A DNA stretch of 35,327 bases from NCBI GenBank assembly GCA_905233455.1, contig CAJOES010000040.1, positions 1 to 35,327 on the forward strand. Reading direction: 5' to 3'. A program made the translations under genes and the position numbers. Shown here piece by piece: positions 7,251-16,228 of this stretch (positions are counted from its first letter, which is position 1; the number at the start of each line of letters is the position of its first letter). The DNA comes from an uncultured Synergistales bacterium. Lineage in GTDB: Bacteria; Synergistota; Synergistia; Synergistales; Aminobacteriaceae. Below the pieces are notes generated by a model. The model was given only the letters and a program-made list of their open reading frames with translations, did no database searches and had not been told where the DNA came from.

Positions 7251-8687
7251 TTGGCACGAAACATTACACCGAGAAAAGAAAACTATTCGCAATGGTATCT
7301 TGACGTAATCAAGGCGGCAGGACTAGCAGACTATGCACCGGTTCGCGGCTGTATGGTCATACGTCCCACAGGATATGCGATATGGGAAAACGTACAGGCA
7401 AAATTTGATGCCGCATTCAAGAAGACAGGGCATGTCAACGCATATTTTCCGCTTCTTATACCGGACTCATTCCTGCGCAAAGAGGCAGAACACGTAGAAG
7501 GCTTTGCTCCTGAATGCGCAATGGTAACACATGCAGGAGGCGAGGAGCTTGAAGAACCTTTTGCTGTCCGCCCGACATCTGAAACGGTAATAGGCTACAT
7601 GTACAGCAAGTGGGTGCAGTCATGGCGGGATCTTCCTGTGCTTATCAACCAGTGGTGCAACGTCATGCGCTGGGAGAAACGGCCAAGACTCTTCCTGCGC
7701 ACATCAGAATTCCTGTGGCAGGAAGGACACACAGCCCATGAGACCGAACAGGAAGCCCGCGAGGAGACTCTCAGAATGCTTGAAGTCTACAGGAGCATCA
7801 TAGAGAGTGAGCTTGCCGTACCCGTCATTGCAGGCGAGAAGACTGCAGGAGAGAGATTCCCGGGAGCTGTTGACACGTATACGTGCGAGGCCATGATGAG
7901 CGACGCAAGAGCACTTCAGGCAGGAACGAGTCATTTTCTCGGTCAGAACTTCGCGCACGCATTCGAGATTCAGTATCAGGACAGGAACGGGGAGCTTCAA
8001 TACTGCTGGACTACAAGCTGGGGTGTATCGACAAGATTAATCGGCGCATTAATCATGACGCATTCAGATGATGACGGACTCATTATCCCGCCGAGAATTG
8101 CACCGGTAAAAGCAGTAATCCTTCCCATCTCAAAGAGCGAATCTGTTGCAGAAAATGACATATTGCCCAAAGCAAAAGAACTTTCCGCAAAACTTGATGA
8201 CGAATTAGGCGGAATGTATTCGCAGGTTGATACTGACTTCCACATGAGGCCGGGCGACAGGTTCTTCACCCATCTGCAGAAAGGCGTGCCTTTGAGGCTT
8301 GAGCTTGGGGAAAAGGATATTGCTTCGGGGACTGTAAGGCTTGTGCGCAGGGACACGGGGGAAAAGCTAGACGTTCAGGCTGATGCAGTTATCCCGGCGG
8401 TGAAGAATATTCTTGCGGACATTCAGGCTAACATGTTTGCACGTGCAAAGGCATTCAGGGACAGCAACATGCACGACGCAAAGAGCTATGACGAACTCAA
8501 AGCCATTATCGCAGAGTCAGGCGGATTCGTTCGGGCATATTTCGGCGGCACTCCTGAAGATGAAGTCCGCATACGTGAAGAGACAGGAGCAACACCGAGA
8601 TGCGTTTTGCCGGGCGGCGACAAAGGCAAGTGCATAATTACCGGCAATGACAACGCAAGGCTGACTATCTTTGCGAAGGCGTATTAA
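7251..8687 (+). CDS. proS: Prolyl-tRNA synthetase, archaeal/eukaryotic-type (ProS type 3)
   Basis: Class II aminoacyl-tRNA synthetase that charges tRNA-Pro in the cytoplasm. The 478-residue length, absence of the bacterial editing insert, and the motifs place it with the short type: motif 1 around TGYAIWENVQAKFDAAF, motif 2 around NVMRWEKRPRLFLRTSEFLWQEGHTAH, and motif 3 around WGVSTRLIGALIMTHSDD. The anticodon-binding domain follows (PVKAVILPI onward), and the C-terminal Zn-like extension ends in KAY. The start is a TTG at 7251 with AGGAGG eleven bases upstream. It follows the VapC-like gene by only six bases and is followed three bases later by comB, so it is probably transcribed from the patatin or toxin-antitoxin side. 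Confidence 0.95.
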   Translation: MARNITPRKENYSQWYLDVIKAAGLADYAPVRGCMVIRPTGYAIWENVQAKFDAAFKKTGHVNAYFPLLIPDSFLRKEAEHVEGFAPECAMVTHAGGEELEEPFAVRPTSETVIGYMYSKWVQSWRDLPVLINQWCNVMRWEKRPRLFLRTSEFLWQEGHTAHETEQEAREETLRMLEVYRSIIESELAVPVIAGEKTAGERFPGAVDTYTCEAMMSDARALQAGTSHFLGQNFAHAFEIQYQDRNGELQYCWTTSWGVSTRLIGALIMTHSDDDGLIIPPRIAPVKAVILPISKSESVAENDILPKAKELSAKLDDELGGMYSQVDTDFHMRPGDRFFTHLQKGVPLRLELGEKDIASGTVRLVRRDTGEKLDVQADAVIPAVKNILADIQANMFARAKAFRDSNMHDAKSYDELKAIIAESGGFVRAYFGGTPEDEVRIREETGATPRCVLPGGDKGKCIITGNDNARLTIFAKAY

Positions 8688-8690
8688 TCC

Positions 8691-9581
8691 ATGCACTATG
8701 AAGCTGATGTAGTTTTCTCGTGCGGTGAGGATAATTACCTGCCCAGTGTTGATGTCTGGATCGTGATTGACGTACTGCGCGCTACTACAGTGATTACGAG
8801 ATGGTTTGAGCTTGGCGGGATTGAGCTTTACCCCGTCAGGACAACTGATGATGCCAGAAATCTCGTGCATGAACTCAAGGAGCGCGGGTCTTCGCCGTTA
8901 TTGATGGGCGAGGTTAACGGCATACCCCCTGAAGGATTCGATCTCGGCAACTCACCGTTGGACCTGAATTATGACGTGATACAGTCCCATTACTGCGGGG
9001 TCATGTCCACCACTAACGGAACTGTGGCACTGACTCAGGCGGCATCAACCGGGAGTCCCGTGCTTGCTGCAAGTTTCAGGAATTATGCCGCGGTTCTGGA
9101 TTATGCTTTGACGCTTGGCCACAGGGTTGGGCTGTTGTGTTCGGGACGCAAGAGGCGGCCGTCATGGGAGGATACCGTGTGTGCAGGTGCAGTGATTGAG
9201 GAGCTGAACTCACGCGGCGAACTCCTCATGACCGACAGCGCAAAAATATCACTCTCTATGTGGCAGAACAGGGGCGATGACCTCACTGCTTACGTGAAGA
9301 AGTCAGAACACGCAGTATACCTTGAGCAGATAGGCTACAACGACGACATATATTTTTCCTGCCTGCCGAATGTATCTACTGTTGTTCCCATGCTGGCAAA
9401 TGACAAGGGCAGGAACATTCTGCGGAGCGTATCAGGCAGTGCAAGAGCGTACACCGGGAACGAACACGCAATAAAGCCTGAAGCTATACATTCAGCACCG
9501 ACACAGAAGCCTGACCCTTTCGAGGAATTACTGAAATACACGAAGAAAACGTTTATTGCATCAAAGGAAGTGAATCAATGA
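8691..9581 (+). CDS. comB: ComB-like 2-phosphosulfolactate phosphatase
   Basis: Member of the ComB family (Mg-dependent phosphatase that turns 2-phosphosulfolactate into sulfolactate in coenzyme M synthesis of methanogens). Family motifs are visible: VIDVLRATTVI near the N-terminus, GEVNGIPPEGFDLGNSP, MSTTNGT, and a VCAGAVIEEL segment. Length 296 is slightly longer than typical because of a Pro/Lys-rich C-terminal tail. Bacterial members rarely belong to a coenzyme M pathway and their substrate is often unproven; ComA and other partners are not in the window. The gene follows proS by three bases and overlaps larC by four bases (ATGA), which suggests coupled expression with the nickel-cofactor enzyme. 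Confidence 0.85.
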   Translation: MHYEADVVFSCGEDNYLPSVDVWIVIDVLRATTVITRWFELGGIELYPVRTTDDARNLVHELKERGSSPLLMGEVNGIPPEGFDLGNSPLDLNYDVIQSHYCGVMSTTNGTVALTQAASTGSPVLAASFRNYAAVLDYALTLGHRVGLLCSGRKRRPSWEDTVCAGAVIEELNSRGELLMTDSAKISLSMWQNRGDDLTAYVKKSEHAVYLEQIGYNDDIYFSCLPNVSTVVPMLANDKGRNILRSVSGSARAYTGNEHAIKPEAIHSAPTQKPDPFEELLKYTKKTFIASKEVNQ

Positions 9582-10798
9582 AGACATTATATATTGACTG
9601 TTTTGCAGGGATCGCGGGTGATATGTTCATAGGGGCACTGCTTAACCTTGTGCCGTCTCCTGATATTCTTATTGAGGGAATAAAGAAGATAAAAGCATTT
9701 GGGCATGATGAATATGAACTCATCATAGAGAACGCTACAAAGAACGGAATAGCCGGGATAAATTTTGACGTGCACCTCCCGCACCATCATCACCATCACG
9801 AGCACGGCCACGAACATGAAGAGCATCATCACCACCATCACAGGCACTTAGCGGACATTGAGGCTATGATCGTCCCCAGTGAACTTCCTGAAAGGGTAAA
9901 GCGCGAATCATTGCGGGCTTTCTCGCTGCTGGCTGAGGCTGAAGCACACGTACACGGCACGACACCGGACAAAATACACTTTCACGAGGTTGGAGCTGTT
10001 GACTCCATCATTGATATTGTCGGGTCATTCATACTGATTGATGCTTTAGGCTGGCCAAGAGTCTTATGCTCAAGCATCAATGTCGGGTCAGGAACGGTAG
10101 AATGCGCGCACGGAATTCTGCCCGTCCCTGCTCCTGCAACAGAATATATACTGCACGGCTTACCGGTGTATTCTGCCGGGTCTCCTATGGAGCGCACCAC
10201 TCCTACAGGTGCATTGCTGGTGAAGTGTCTTGCGGACGGTTTCAGCACACTCCCACCGGGAAGAATCATTACGTCAGGCTACGGCTTGGGCAACCGTGAA
10301 AGCGAGGATATGCCGAATGTTTTGCGTGTCGTGATGATTGAGACAGGCGGAGAGACAGACGGGCTTGTGAGGGAAAAATTATCGCTGATTGAGTGCAACA
10401 TAGACGACATGAACCCGCAGGACTATGAGCCGGTTACGGAGAAACTTTTTGCGGCACGTGCCCTTGACGCGTGGACGGAGAATATCGCCATGAAGAAGCA
10501 AAGGCCGGGCGTGAAGCTGTGCTGTCTTGCTGATCCGGAGGACGCGGTGAAACTTGCGCGGATTATACTGACGCATACTACATCGCAGGGCGTAAGGCTG
10601 AAGGAGTTTGACCGGTTACGGCTTCAGTGGGAGATTCAGGAGGCTGATACGTCTTTGGGGAAAATTCATGTGAAGGTTACGAGCCTTAACGGTGATACTT
10701 TGCGCAGAGTCCCGGAATATGAGGACGTGAAGAATATTGCGCAGAAACATAATATATCCATGTGGGAAGCAAGAAGCCTTATACAGCGCGAAATATAA
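9578..10798 (+). CDS. larC: LarC, nickel-insertion protein for the NPN cofactor
   Basis: LarC inserts nickel into pyridinium-3,5-bisthiocarboxylate mononucleotide to make the nickel-pincer cofactor used by lactate racemase and related racemases. The 406-residue protein is intact in one frame (LarC1 and LarC2 regions joined). Seen: start MKTLYIDCFAGIAGDMFIGALL, a His-rich metal-binding stretch at about 66-90, HFHEVGAVDSIIDIVG, and TPTGALLVK, all typical of the family. In Lactiplantibacillus larC needs a programmed frameshift; here none is needed. LarB, LarE and LarA are not in the window, so the client enzyme is unknown. It overlaps comB by four bases and ends before a bidirectional terminator. 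Confidence 0.93.
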   Translation: MKTLYIDCFAGIAGDMFIGALLNLVPSPDILIEGIKKIKAFGHDEYELIIENATKNGIAGINFDVHLPHHHHHHEHGHEHEEHHHHHHRHLADIEAMIVPSELPERVKRESLRAFSLLAEAEAHVHGTTPDKIHFHEVGAVDSIIDIVGSFILIDALGWPRVLCSSINVGSGTVECAHGILPVPAPATEYILHGLPVYSAGSPMERTTPTGALLVKCLADGFSTLPPGRIITSGYGLGNRESEDMPNVLRVVMIETGGETDGLVREKLSLIECNIDDMNPQDYEPVTEKLFAARALDAWTENIAMKKQRPGVKLCCLADPEDAVKLARIILTHTTSQGVRLKEFDRLRLQWEIQEADTSLGKIHVKVTSLNGDTLRRVPEYEDVKNIAQKHNISMWEARSLIQREI

Positions 10799-10800
10799 AA

Positions 10801-10836
10801 TTATCCCCCTTGCTTTGTTGGTGAGGGGGATATTTA
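10801..10836. terminator. Bidirectional terminator between larC and the sulfate operon
   Basis: ATCCCCCTTGC pairs with GTGAGGGGGAT around a seven-base loop. It sits between the converging stops of larC (10798) and the siroheme reductase (10840), and is flanked by AT-rich sequence on both sides. It can serve both transcripts. Confidence 0.75.
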
Positions 10837-10839
10837 TCT

Positions 10840-11700
10840 TCAGCCGTTATATGCCAGCATAATCCTTTCCCTTAATGTGTCCCATCCTACTCGGTCAGCC
10901 GTGAACTTGAAGCGTTCTCCGGGCTTTGCATTCTCCTTGAAGAATTCCAGTGCGGCATCACATACCCTTAATACCGTTTCCTTGTCGGTAATGAACGGTA
11001 CAATAGGAGTACCTTTGTTTATCGTGTTGCCGAACAAACCGCCGAAATACACAAAGTATCCTTCAGTTGTCTCATATGCACCGGCAGGACACCCAAGCGC
11101 GCACCTTCCGCAGTTTATGCACCGGCCATAATCCACCGTAATTTTTCCGTCATTGATGGTTATTGCACCGTTACGGCAGGTTTTCACGCATACTCCGCAC
11201 TTAGTGCACTTGTCTTCGATCCATCTGACTGCAAGCCCGCCCTTAATCCCTAAATCATTTTCTTCAGCCTTCAGGCAGTTGTTCTGGCAGCCCGTAACAC
11301 CGAACTTGAATTTGTGCGGAAGATCCCGCCCGAAATATCTTCTGCTGATTTCCTGCGCAATATCCTCCGTATCAATACAGGCATTGGGACATACCTTGTT
11401 CCCCTGGCACGCCGTAACAGTCCTGACTCTAGGCCCGCTTGCACCCGGAGCAATTCCGCCCTTCGCCAGAGTCTCTTTCACCGCCTCAATGTCATTGACG
11501 CTGATGAACGGTATCTCTATCCCCTGCCGTGATGTAAGGTGAATATAGCCCTTGCCGTAAGTGTTCGCAGTGTCTATCACTGCCGCAAGCTGTTCTGATG
11601 TTACCTTGCCTCCAGTAACTCCCAGACGGAGCGAGAAAAACCCTTTCTGCCTCTGACGCATGAAGCCGCCTTTTTTGAGTGCCGCATAATCTATAGCCAT
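10840..11700 (-). CDS. Siroheme sulfite reductase with two [4Fe-4S] ferredoxin motifs (AsrC/Dsr-like)
   Basis: Probable sulfite-to-sulfide reductase. The N-terminal half-domain of the nitrite/sulfite reductase family (SLRLGVTGGKVTSEQL... LTSRQGIEIPFI) is followed by the siroheme-[4Fe-4S] ligands CQGNKVC (Cx5C) and CQNNC (Cx3C). Two ferredoxin motifs come next: CTKCGVCVKTC and CINCGRCALGCP. The domain order and 286-residue size resemble AsrC and small Dsr-like proteins rather than the large assimilatory CysI. The RBS GGGGGGT lies eight bases before ATG. It is the last gene of the operon, directly after cysN, which fits its role as the final step from sulfite to sulfide. AsrA and AsrB are absent, so the electron donor (probably ferredoxin) is inferred. 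Confidence 0.86.
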   Translation of the reverse strand: MAIDYAALKKGGFMRQRQKGFFSLRLGVTGGKVTSEQLAAVIDTANTYGKGYIHLTSRQGIEIPFISVNDIEAVKETLAKGGIAPGASGPRVRTVTACQGNKVCPNACIDTEDIAQEISRRYFGRDLPHKFKFGVTGCQNNCLKAEENDLGIKGGLAVRWIEDKCTKCGVCVKTCRNGAITINDGKITVDYGRCINCGRCALGCPAGAYETTEGYFVYFGGLFGNTINKGTPIVPFITDKETVLRVCDAALEFFKENAKPGERFKFTADRVGWDTLRERIMLAYNG

Positions 11701-11721
11701 AAAATTACCCCCCGATAAAAA

Positions 11722-13362
11722 TTATATGTACAGTGCCTTTTCTGATATGTCGTAATCATATGAAGATACGTTCTTCACGAAATCAACTATGCTTTCTTCA
11801 TCTTTCTTCTTCTTTGAGTAGATTATCGTGCGCGTATCGTTGTCCGAAGCCTGAGAGCGTGCGCCGTCATTCCCCGCCAGCAACAGCACAACAAGCCCTG
11901 CCCTGTTCAGGTGAGCTATGATTTCGCGTAATGTCTCCTGCTGTATTGTCCCGGCTTCAAGCAGGTATGTATGTCTCCCGCCGAGTATCAGACGTTTTTC
12001 TGCCTTCTCAAGCTGTGAGAGCGTGAACCCGTCTTCCCGCCTGAATATCACCGTAACTGCCCTTTGCCCCATTGCCGCGCTTCTGGTCTTCTCGGTGATT
12101 CTGTTCTCGGAAAGCCCCTCATCATGTCCGCACCGTTCAATTACTCCGCAAGCACTGGTCATGAACGTTACCCGGTCAATCAGTATCAGTTCTCCCATAG
12201 TCTTGTGCCTGCTGAATCTGTCTGCTGTGATTCTGTCGGTGAATGATATTCTGCATAATGCGATCTCGTTCTTCTCTACGGTGTCAGCGTTGATATGCCC
12301 GCCCGTGTTAATGTCCGTCTTGTGCAGTATCTTCACGACAATTCCGGGAATAAGGTTAGTGCCCAGCTTGACGAAGAAACTTCCGCCGTTATTGAGCGGT
12401 GTATCATCTAACCATATCAGGGTTGCCGTTACGGAGTTTGCCGCCTTCAGCCCTGAATCTTTCTCCAGAACAGAACCCCTCGAAACGTCTATTTCACGAT
12501 CCAGCTGCAATGTTGCCGCCTGTCCTGCCGAAAGCGTTTGTGCCTCCCTGTCCCCGATGAAAATATTTCTGATGTGAGCCTTTTCGCCTTTCGGAAGCGC
12601 GGTAACCTCATCACCTATTGAGATTTGCCCGCATTCAGCCTGACCCTGAAACCCCCTGAATGAATGATCCGGTCTGCATACCCTCTGAACAGGCAGGTAA
12701 AATCCTTTTTCTTCTGCATAGTCCCTAACGTCAATATTCTCCAGATACGATAATAATGTTTCTCCGTGATACCAATTCATATTCGGGGACTTCTGCGCTA
12801 CGTTGTCGCCTTCAGTGGCAGAGACGGGAATAACCTTTACGTTATGCAGGTTCAGTTCCCGCTGAAGTGCATTGATGCCTTCCGTGATGTGAATGAAAAC
12901 TTCCTCGTCATAATTCACGAGATCCATTTTGTTGACGGCGAACACGAAATACTTTATGCCCATGATTGCGCAGATCCTTGCGTGCCTCTTGGTCTGCAAT
13001 AACACTCCCTGCTGTGCGTCGACCAGAATAACGGCAAGTTCGGCGTTCGATGCACCTACAGCCATATTGCGCGTATATTCCTCGTGCCCGGGCGTGTCGG
13101 CAACAATGAAGCTCCGCAGATCTGTCGTGAAGTACCTGTATGCTGCGTCGATTGTGATTCCCTGTTCGCGTTCTTCCGTCAGGCCGTCAAGCAGAAGGGA
13201 GTAATCCAGCTTTCCGCCCCGGCTTCCCACTTTGGACTCTAAGGCTAATGCTTTCTCCTGATCTGCATATAACAGCTTTGATGAATACAGTATGTGCCCG
13301 ATGAGCGTAGATTTTCCGTCGTCAACGCTTCCGCACGTAATGAATCTAAGCAAGTCCTTCAT
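11722..13362 (-). CDS. cysN: Sulfate adenylyltransferase GTPase subunit CysN with degenerate CysC-like tail
   Basis: Regulatory GTPase subunit of ATP sulfurylase; with CysD it makes adenosine 5'-phosphosulfate. The G motifs are intact: GSVDDGKST (10-19 region), DTPGHEEY, NKMD. Translation-factor beta-barrel domains follow to about residue 430. Beyond the 475 residues of E. coli CysN there is an extra C-terminal segment (about 430-546) that resembles APS kinase in places (EKRLILGGRHTYLLEAG, LNRAGLVVLLLAG) but has no GxxGxGKS P-loop, so it cannot be a working kinase. This fits a pathway that reduces APS directly and needs no PAPS. It follows cysD with the ATG right after the cysD stop. Confidence 0.92.
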   Translation of the reverse strand: MKDLLRFITCGSVDDGKSTLIGHILYSSKLLYADQEKALALESKVGSRGGKLDYSLLLDGLTEEREQGITIDAAYRYFTTDLRSFIVADTPGHEEYTRNMAVGASNAELAVILVDAQQGVLLQTKRHARICAIMGIKYFVFAVNKMDLVNYDEEVFIHITEGINALQRELNLHNVKVIPVSATEGDNVAQKSPNMNWYHGETLLSYLENIDVRDYAEEKGFYLPVQRVCRPDHSFRGFQGQAECGQISIGDEVTALPKGEKAHIRNIFIGDREAQTLSAGQAATLQLDREIDVSRGSVLEKDSGLKAANSVTATLIWLDDTPLNNGGSFFVKLGTNLIPGIVVKILHKTDINTGGHINADTVEKNEIALCRISFTDRITADRFSRHKTMGELILIDRVTFMTSACGVIERCGHDEGLSENRITEKTRSAAMGQRAVTVIFRREDGFTLSQLEKAEKRLILGGRHTYLLEAGTIQQETLREIIAHLNRAGLVVLLLAGNDGARSQASDNDTRTIIYSKKKKDEESIVDFVKNVSSYDYDISEKALYI

Positions 13363-14256
13363 CTAAAAGTAACCTTCTTTCTTTCTGCGCTCCATACTGC
13401 CCTCGCCGCTGTCAGAATCTATTACTCTTGTAGTTCTCTCCGACTCCACTGCACTTAGGGTTTCAGCGATAACGTCATCAATAGTTTCTGCATCGGACTC
13501 AAACCCTCCCGTCAGGGGATAACAGCCGAGAGTCCGGAAACGTATCTTCCTGATTTCAGGCTTCTCGCCGGGAAGAAGGCGCATACGGTCATCATCAGTC
13601 ATGATGAGCTGTCCGTCCCGTTCAACGCACGGCCTTTCTGCCGCAAAGTAGAGCGGAACAATCTCTATATCCTCCTGCCTTATGTACTGCCATATATCTT
13701 TTTCCGTCCAGTTCGACAGCGGAAATACTCTTATGCTTTCGCCTTTGTGTATTCTTGTGTTGTACAGCTTCCACATCTCCGGACGCTGGTTTTTCGGATC
13801 CCATCCGTGAGATTCATTCCTGAATGAAAATATGCGTTCCTTTGCGCGTGATTTCTCCTCGTCCCGTCTTCCTCCGCCGAATGCCGCCGTGAAGCCGTAC
13901 CTGCTTAATGCCTGTTTCAGTGCCTGAGTCTTCATGATGTCGGTGTATGATGAGCCGTGATCGAAAGGGTTTATGCCCTGCCTGACTCCGTCTTCGTTCG
14001 TGTATACGAGCATTTCAATCCCTTTTTCCCGCGCCGTCTTATCCCGGAATTGAATCATCTCCCTAAACTTCCACGTAGTATCTATGTGCATGAAAGGGAA
14101 CGGAGGTTTTTCGGGGTAAAACGCCTTCAGCGCAAGGTGAAGCATTACGGAACTGTCCTTGCCGATTGAGTACAGCATTACGGGTCTTTCACATTCTGCG
14201 GCAACTTCGCGCATGATGTATATTGCTTCTGCTTCAAGTGTATCAAGGTGTGTCAT
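13363..14256 (-). CDS. cysD: Sulfate adenylyltransferase subunit CysD
   Basis: Catalytic subunit of ATP sulfurylase, a PP-loop ATPase that forms APS from ATP and sulfate. The PP-loop appears as [20 protein letters not shown], followed by [40 protein letters not shown], and [10 protein letters not shown], all conserved in CysD. The frame can open at 14328, but the ATG at 14256 starts exactly at [18 protein letters not shown], matches the usual N-terminus, and overlaps the ferredoxin stop by one base (TGATG); it gives 297 residues against 302 in E. coli. The upstream 24 residues are read-through of the ferredoxin gene in another frame. Coupled with cysN downstream. Confidence 0.95.
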   Translation of the reverse strand: MTHLDTLEAEAIYIMREVAAECERPVMLYSIGKDSSVMLHLALKAFYPEKPPFPFMHIDTTWKFREMIQFRDKTAREKGIEMLVYTNEDGVRQGINPFDHGSSYTDIMKTQALKQALSRYGFTAAFGGGRRDEEKSRAKERIFSFRNESHGWDPKNQRPEMWKLYNTRIHKGESIRVFPLSNWTEKDIWQYIRQEDIEIVPLYFAAERPCVERDGQLIMTDDDRMRLLPGEKPEIRKIRFRTLGCYPLTGGFESDAETIDDVIAETLSAVESERTTRVIDSDSGEGSMERRKKEGYF

Positions 14257-14570
14257 CAGTATTGGTTCGCCTCTTCCGTGTCTGTGATGATAGTTCTTCT
14301 CGTGCCGTCTGAACGCGTTACAGTCCATTCCGTGCGGTGTCCGTCAGTCCTAAGCGATAACTTCCCGCCCTGTCCGCCGAGTTCGGGAGGAAGCATCATA
14401 GTTATTGCCTGAACCGGGCATGACTTCATGCAGGCCAGGCATCCCCAGCAGTCCGAAGGCCTCTTCAGGTATGCTTTGCGTTCTGCGTCAAGCCTGATGA
14501 TATTTCCCGGGCATATGCAGATACAGTTCTTGCAGCCGGTGCATTTGGATTGATTGATAGTTATGCTCAT
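14256..14570 (-). CDS. aprB: AprB-like [4Fe-4S] ferredoxin subunit of APS reductase
   Basis: Small iron-sulfur protein of 104 residues starting [10 protein letters not shown]. Two four-cysteine clusters are visible: [13 protein letters not shown] and [17 protein letters not shown] short beta-rich C-terminus rich in Thr and Arg follows, as in AprB but shorter than the roughly 150-residue sulfate-reducer protein. The ATG at 14570 overlaps the aprA stop by four bases, so the longer frame opening at 14651 is not the real start. It is expected to feed electrons to the AprA flavin. Assignment to AprB rests on the pairing with AprA and on position before cysD; a plain ferredoxin cannot be excluded by this sequence alone. 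Confidence 0.85.
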   Translation of the reverse strand: MSITINQSKCTGCKNCICICPGNIIRLDAERKAYLKRPSDCWGCLACMKSCPVQAITMMLPPELGGQGGKLSLRTDGHRTEWTVTRSDGTRRTIITDTEEANQY

Positions 14571-16219
14571 GCCTGATCGTCTCCTATATGCACAAGATTT
14601 TTCCTGATGATTTGAATCTTTCCGTCCCTCATTACCGAGTTGATGAAGCATTCATATTCCCGCTTCTTCTCCGGATAGTCCGCATTCTCCTGAAAGCCGC
14701 GCCATCTCGTTTCTTTCCGTGCCATGAGGTGAGCAATCAGCACGCGCGCAACAATAAGCCTTTCCCGGACTTCATACAGTGCAAGCAGATCATCAGTATC
14801 ACTGACTTCTGCCGGCTGAATCAGCTCCGTAAGGCCAAGTATCTTTTCATCTGCCAGCTTCAAGCCGTTTTCATTGTAGATATAATCTGTTCTTATCCCT
14901 CCGGCGTATTCATCCATAACCTTCTGCATAGCCGTCTCTATCTGGTGTGGCGTGTATGTTCCCGAAGTGCTGTTTATGTGGTGCTCGTATTCTGCCTTCT
15001 TGGCCTCTGCCTGAGAATTGAGCCTTTCAGAGTCTCCGTACTCTGAATACTCCTGCAGGTATCTGATGATTCCCTCCGCAGCGATCTCAACGTATTTCTG
15101 CGGTGAACCCCCTGCAGCATCTCCCGCCGCAAAGAGTCCTTCAAGCGTAGTCCGTCTCTCTCGGTCAACCCAGTAACCGCCCGCCGTATGCCCTCCTACG
15201 ATATAGGGTTCAGTGCCGTCAATCTCAACATCACGCACTGAAGGCCCGTAACCTGAATCAATCCATTTGAGCGTTTGCACCGGCGACATGTTCAGATATG
15301 CCCTGTAGAGACTCTCTTCCTGATCTGCCGTGATTCCCGTTGTCCTGAGATAACACGGCCCGCAACCGTTCCTGTTCTCTGCAACAGTCCCCCAAAGCCT
15401 TTGTGATGTCGTCAGCCCGTACCTGTCTTCGTAGATTTCGCCTTTTGAGTTCACCTGACGTGCCCCGGCTCCCTGCGCTAATGTCCCTGTGGGTGCAATA
15501 GTATCCTTACACCTGAGCGCGATAAATCTCATCTCAAACGCAGTCATTTCCGCACCAGCAAGAATGCCCATGCAGTAACCCGCTCCAGTGTTGAACGGAC
15601 AGTACCACATTTGATGCGGAAGATTCTCCGGGTTGTTCGGCCTGTATATCCCTGAAGCACCGCCCGTAGCGACAAGAACAGCACGCGCTCTGAACTCATA
15701 GAATGCACCGTCATTGATGCCGAAACCGTATGCTCCCCTGACCCTGCCGTCAGTCCGCAGATCCGTAATGTTCACATGCTCATACACTGCAATATTCTTC
15801 TGCTTCCTGACCTCACGCGCCAATATGGGTTTTATGTTCTCGCCGTTTATCTTTATGTTGCGCCAGCCCCGTGATATGTATTTTCCGCTGCTGTCCTTGA
15901 GTATCGTCAAGCCGCGTCTCTCCATGTCGGCAGTTACAGCGTTGAATCGTTCGGAGATGTCAAGCAAAAGATCTTCACGCGCTATCCCGTCTGCGTCCTT
16001 TGAGGCGTATTTAACGTAATCTATAGGCTTGTGCCCGTCAGTAATGTATGCGTTTAAGGCATTGACACCGGCAGCAAGACAACCGCTCCTCCTGATGTCA
16101 GCCTTGTCTGCAACTGCAACACTTAAACCTGAACGTTCACCTAGGCATATTGCGGCATAACACCCGGCAGTCCCGCCGCCTATAATCAGCACGTCAGAAT
16201 TGATGATTTTGTGCTCCAT
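14567..16219 (-). CDS. aprA: AprA-like adenylylsulfate reductase flavoprotein subunit
   Basis: FAD enzyme of the fumarate reductase/AprA superfamily, expected to reduce APS to sulfite and AMP. The dinucleotide-binding fold begins DVLIIGGGTAGCYAAICLGE, followed by RRSGCLAAGVNALNAYI, VLVATGGASGIY, the GAEMTAFEMRFIALRCKDTIAP stretch and a late GLFAAGDAAGG second FAD motif. At about 550 residues it is shorter than AprA of sulfate reducers (about 650), like versions I recall from clostridial sulfate-assimilation clusters. The first ATG (16225) has a ribosome site only one base away; the second ATG (16219) has GAGG at seven bases, so I use 16219. Neighbours (sulfate transporter upstream, AprB and CysDN downstream) strongly support an APS reductase role. 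Confidence 0.88.
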   Translation of the reverse strand: MEHKIINSDVLIIGGGTAGCYAAICLGERSGLSVAVADKADIRRSGCLAAGVNALNAYITDGHKPIDYVKYASKDADGIAREDLLLDISERFNAVTADMERRGLTILKDSSGKYISRGWRNIKINGENIKPILAREVRKQKNIAVYEHVNITDLRTDGRVRGAYGFGINDGAFYEFRARAVLVATGGASGIYRPNNPENLPHQMWYCPFNTGAGYCMGILAGAEMTAFEMRFIALRCKDTIAPTGTLAQGAGARQVNSKGEIYEDRYGLTTSQRLWGTVAENRNGCGPCYLRTTGITADQEESLYRAYLNMSPVQTLKWIDSGYGPSVRDVEIDGTEPYIVGGHTAGGYWVDRERRTTLEGLFAAGDAAGGSPQKYVEIAAEGIIRYLQEYSEYGDSERLNSQAEAKKAEYEHHINSTSGTYTPHQIETAMQKVMDEYAGGIRTDYIYNENGLKLADEKILGLTELIQPAEVSDTDDLLALYEVRERLIVARVLIAHLMARKETRWRGFQENADYPEKKREYECFINSVMRDGKIQIIRKNLVHIGDDQA

Positions 16220-16228
16220 TGCCATGCC

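Noticed and set aside
8691-10798. Coenzyme M synthesis as the role of comB
   Set aside because: ComA, ComC and later steps are absent, and coenzyme M is not expected in such a bacterium; kept only as a phosphatase of uncertain substrate.
9578-10798. Programmed frameshift in larC as in Lactiplantibacillus
   Set aside because: The gene is open in a single frame for all 406 residues, so no shift is needed.
11918-12577. 219-codon frame on the plus strand opposite cysN
   Set aside because: Ser/Pro/Val-rich shadow of a well-supported GTPase gene, with no recognisable domain or ribosome site.
14571-14651. N-terminal extension of the AprB-like ferredoxin
   Set aside because: The extra codons lie in aprA in another frame; the ATG at 14570 with the ATGA overlap is the natural start.
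14588-15046. Long frame on the plus strand opposite the AprA gene (152 codons)
   Set aside because: It is a shadow of aprA: no ribosome site, unnatural residue mix, and the opposite strand has clear FAD motifs.
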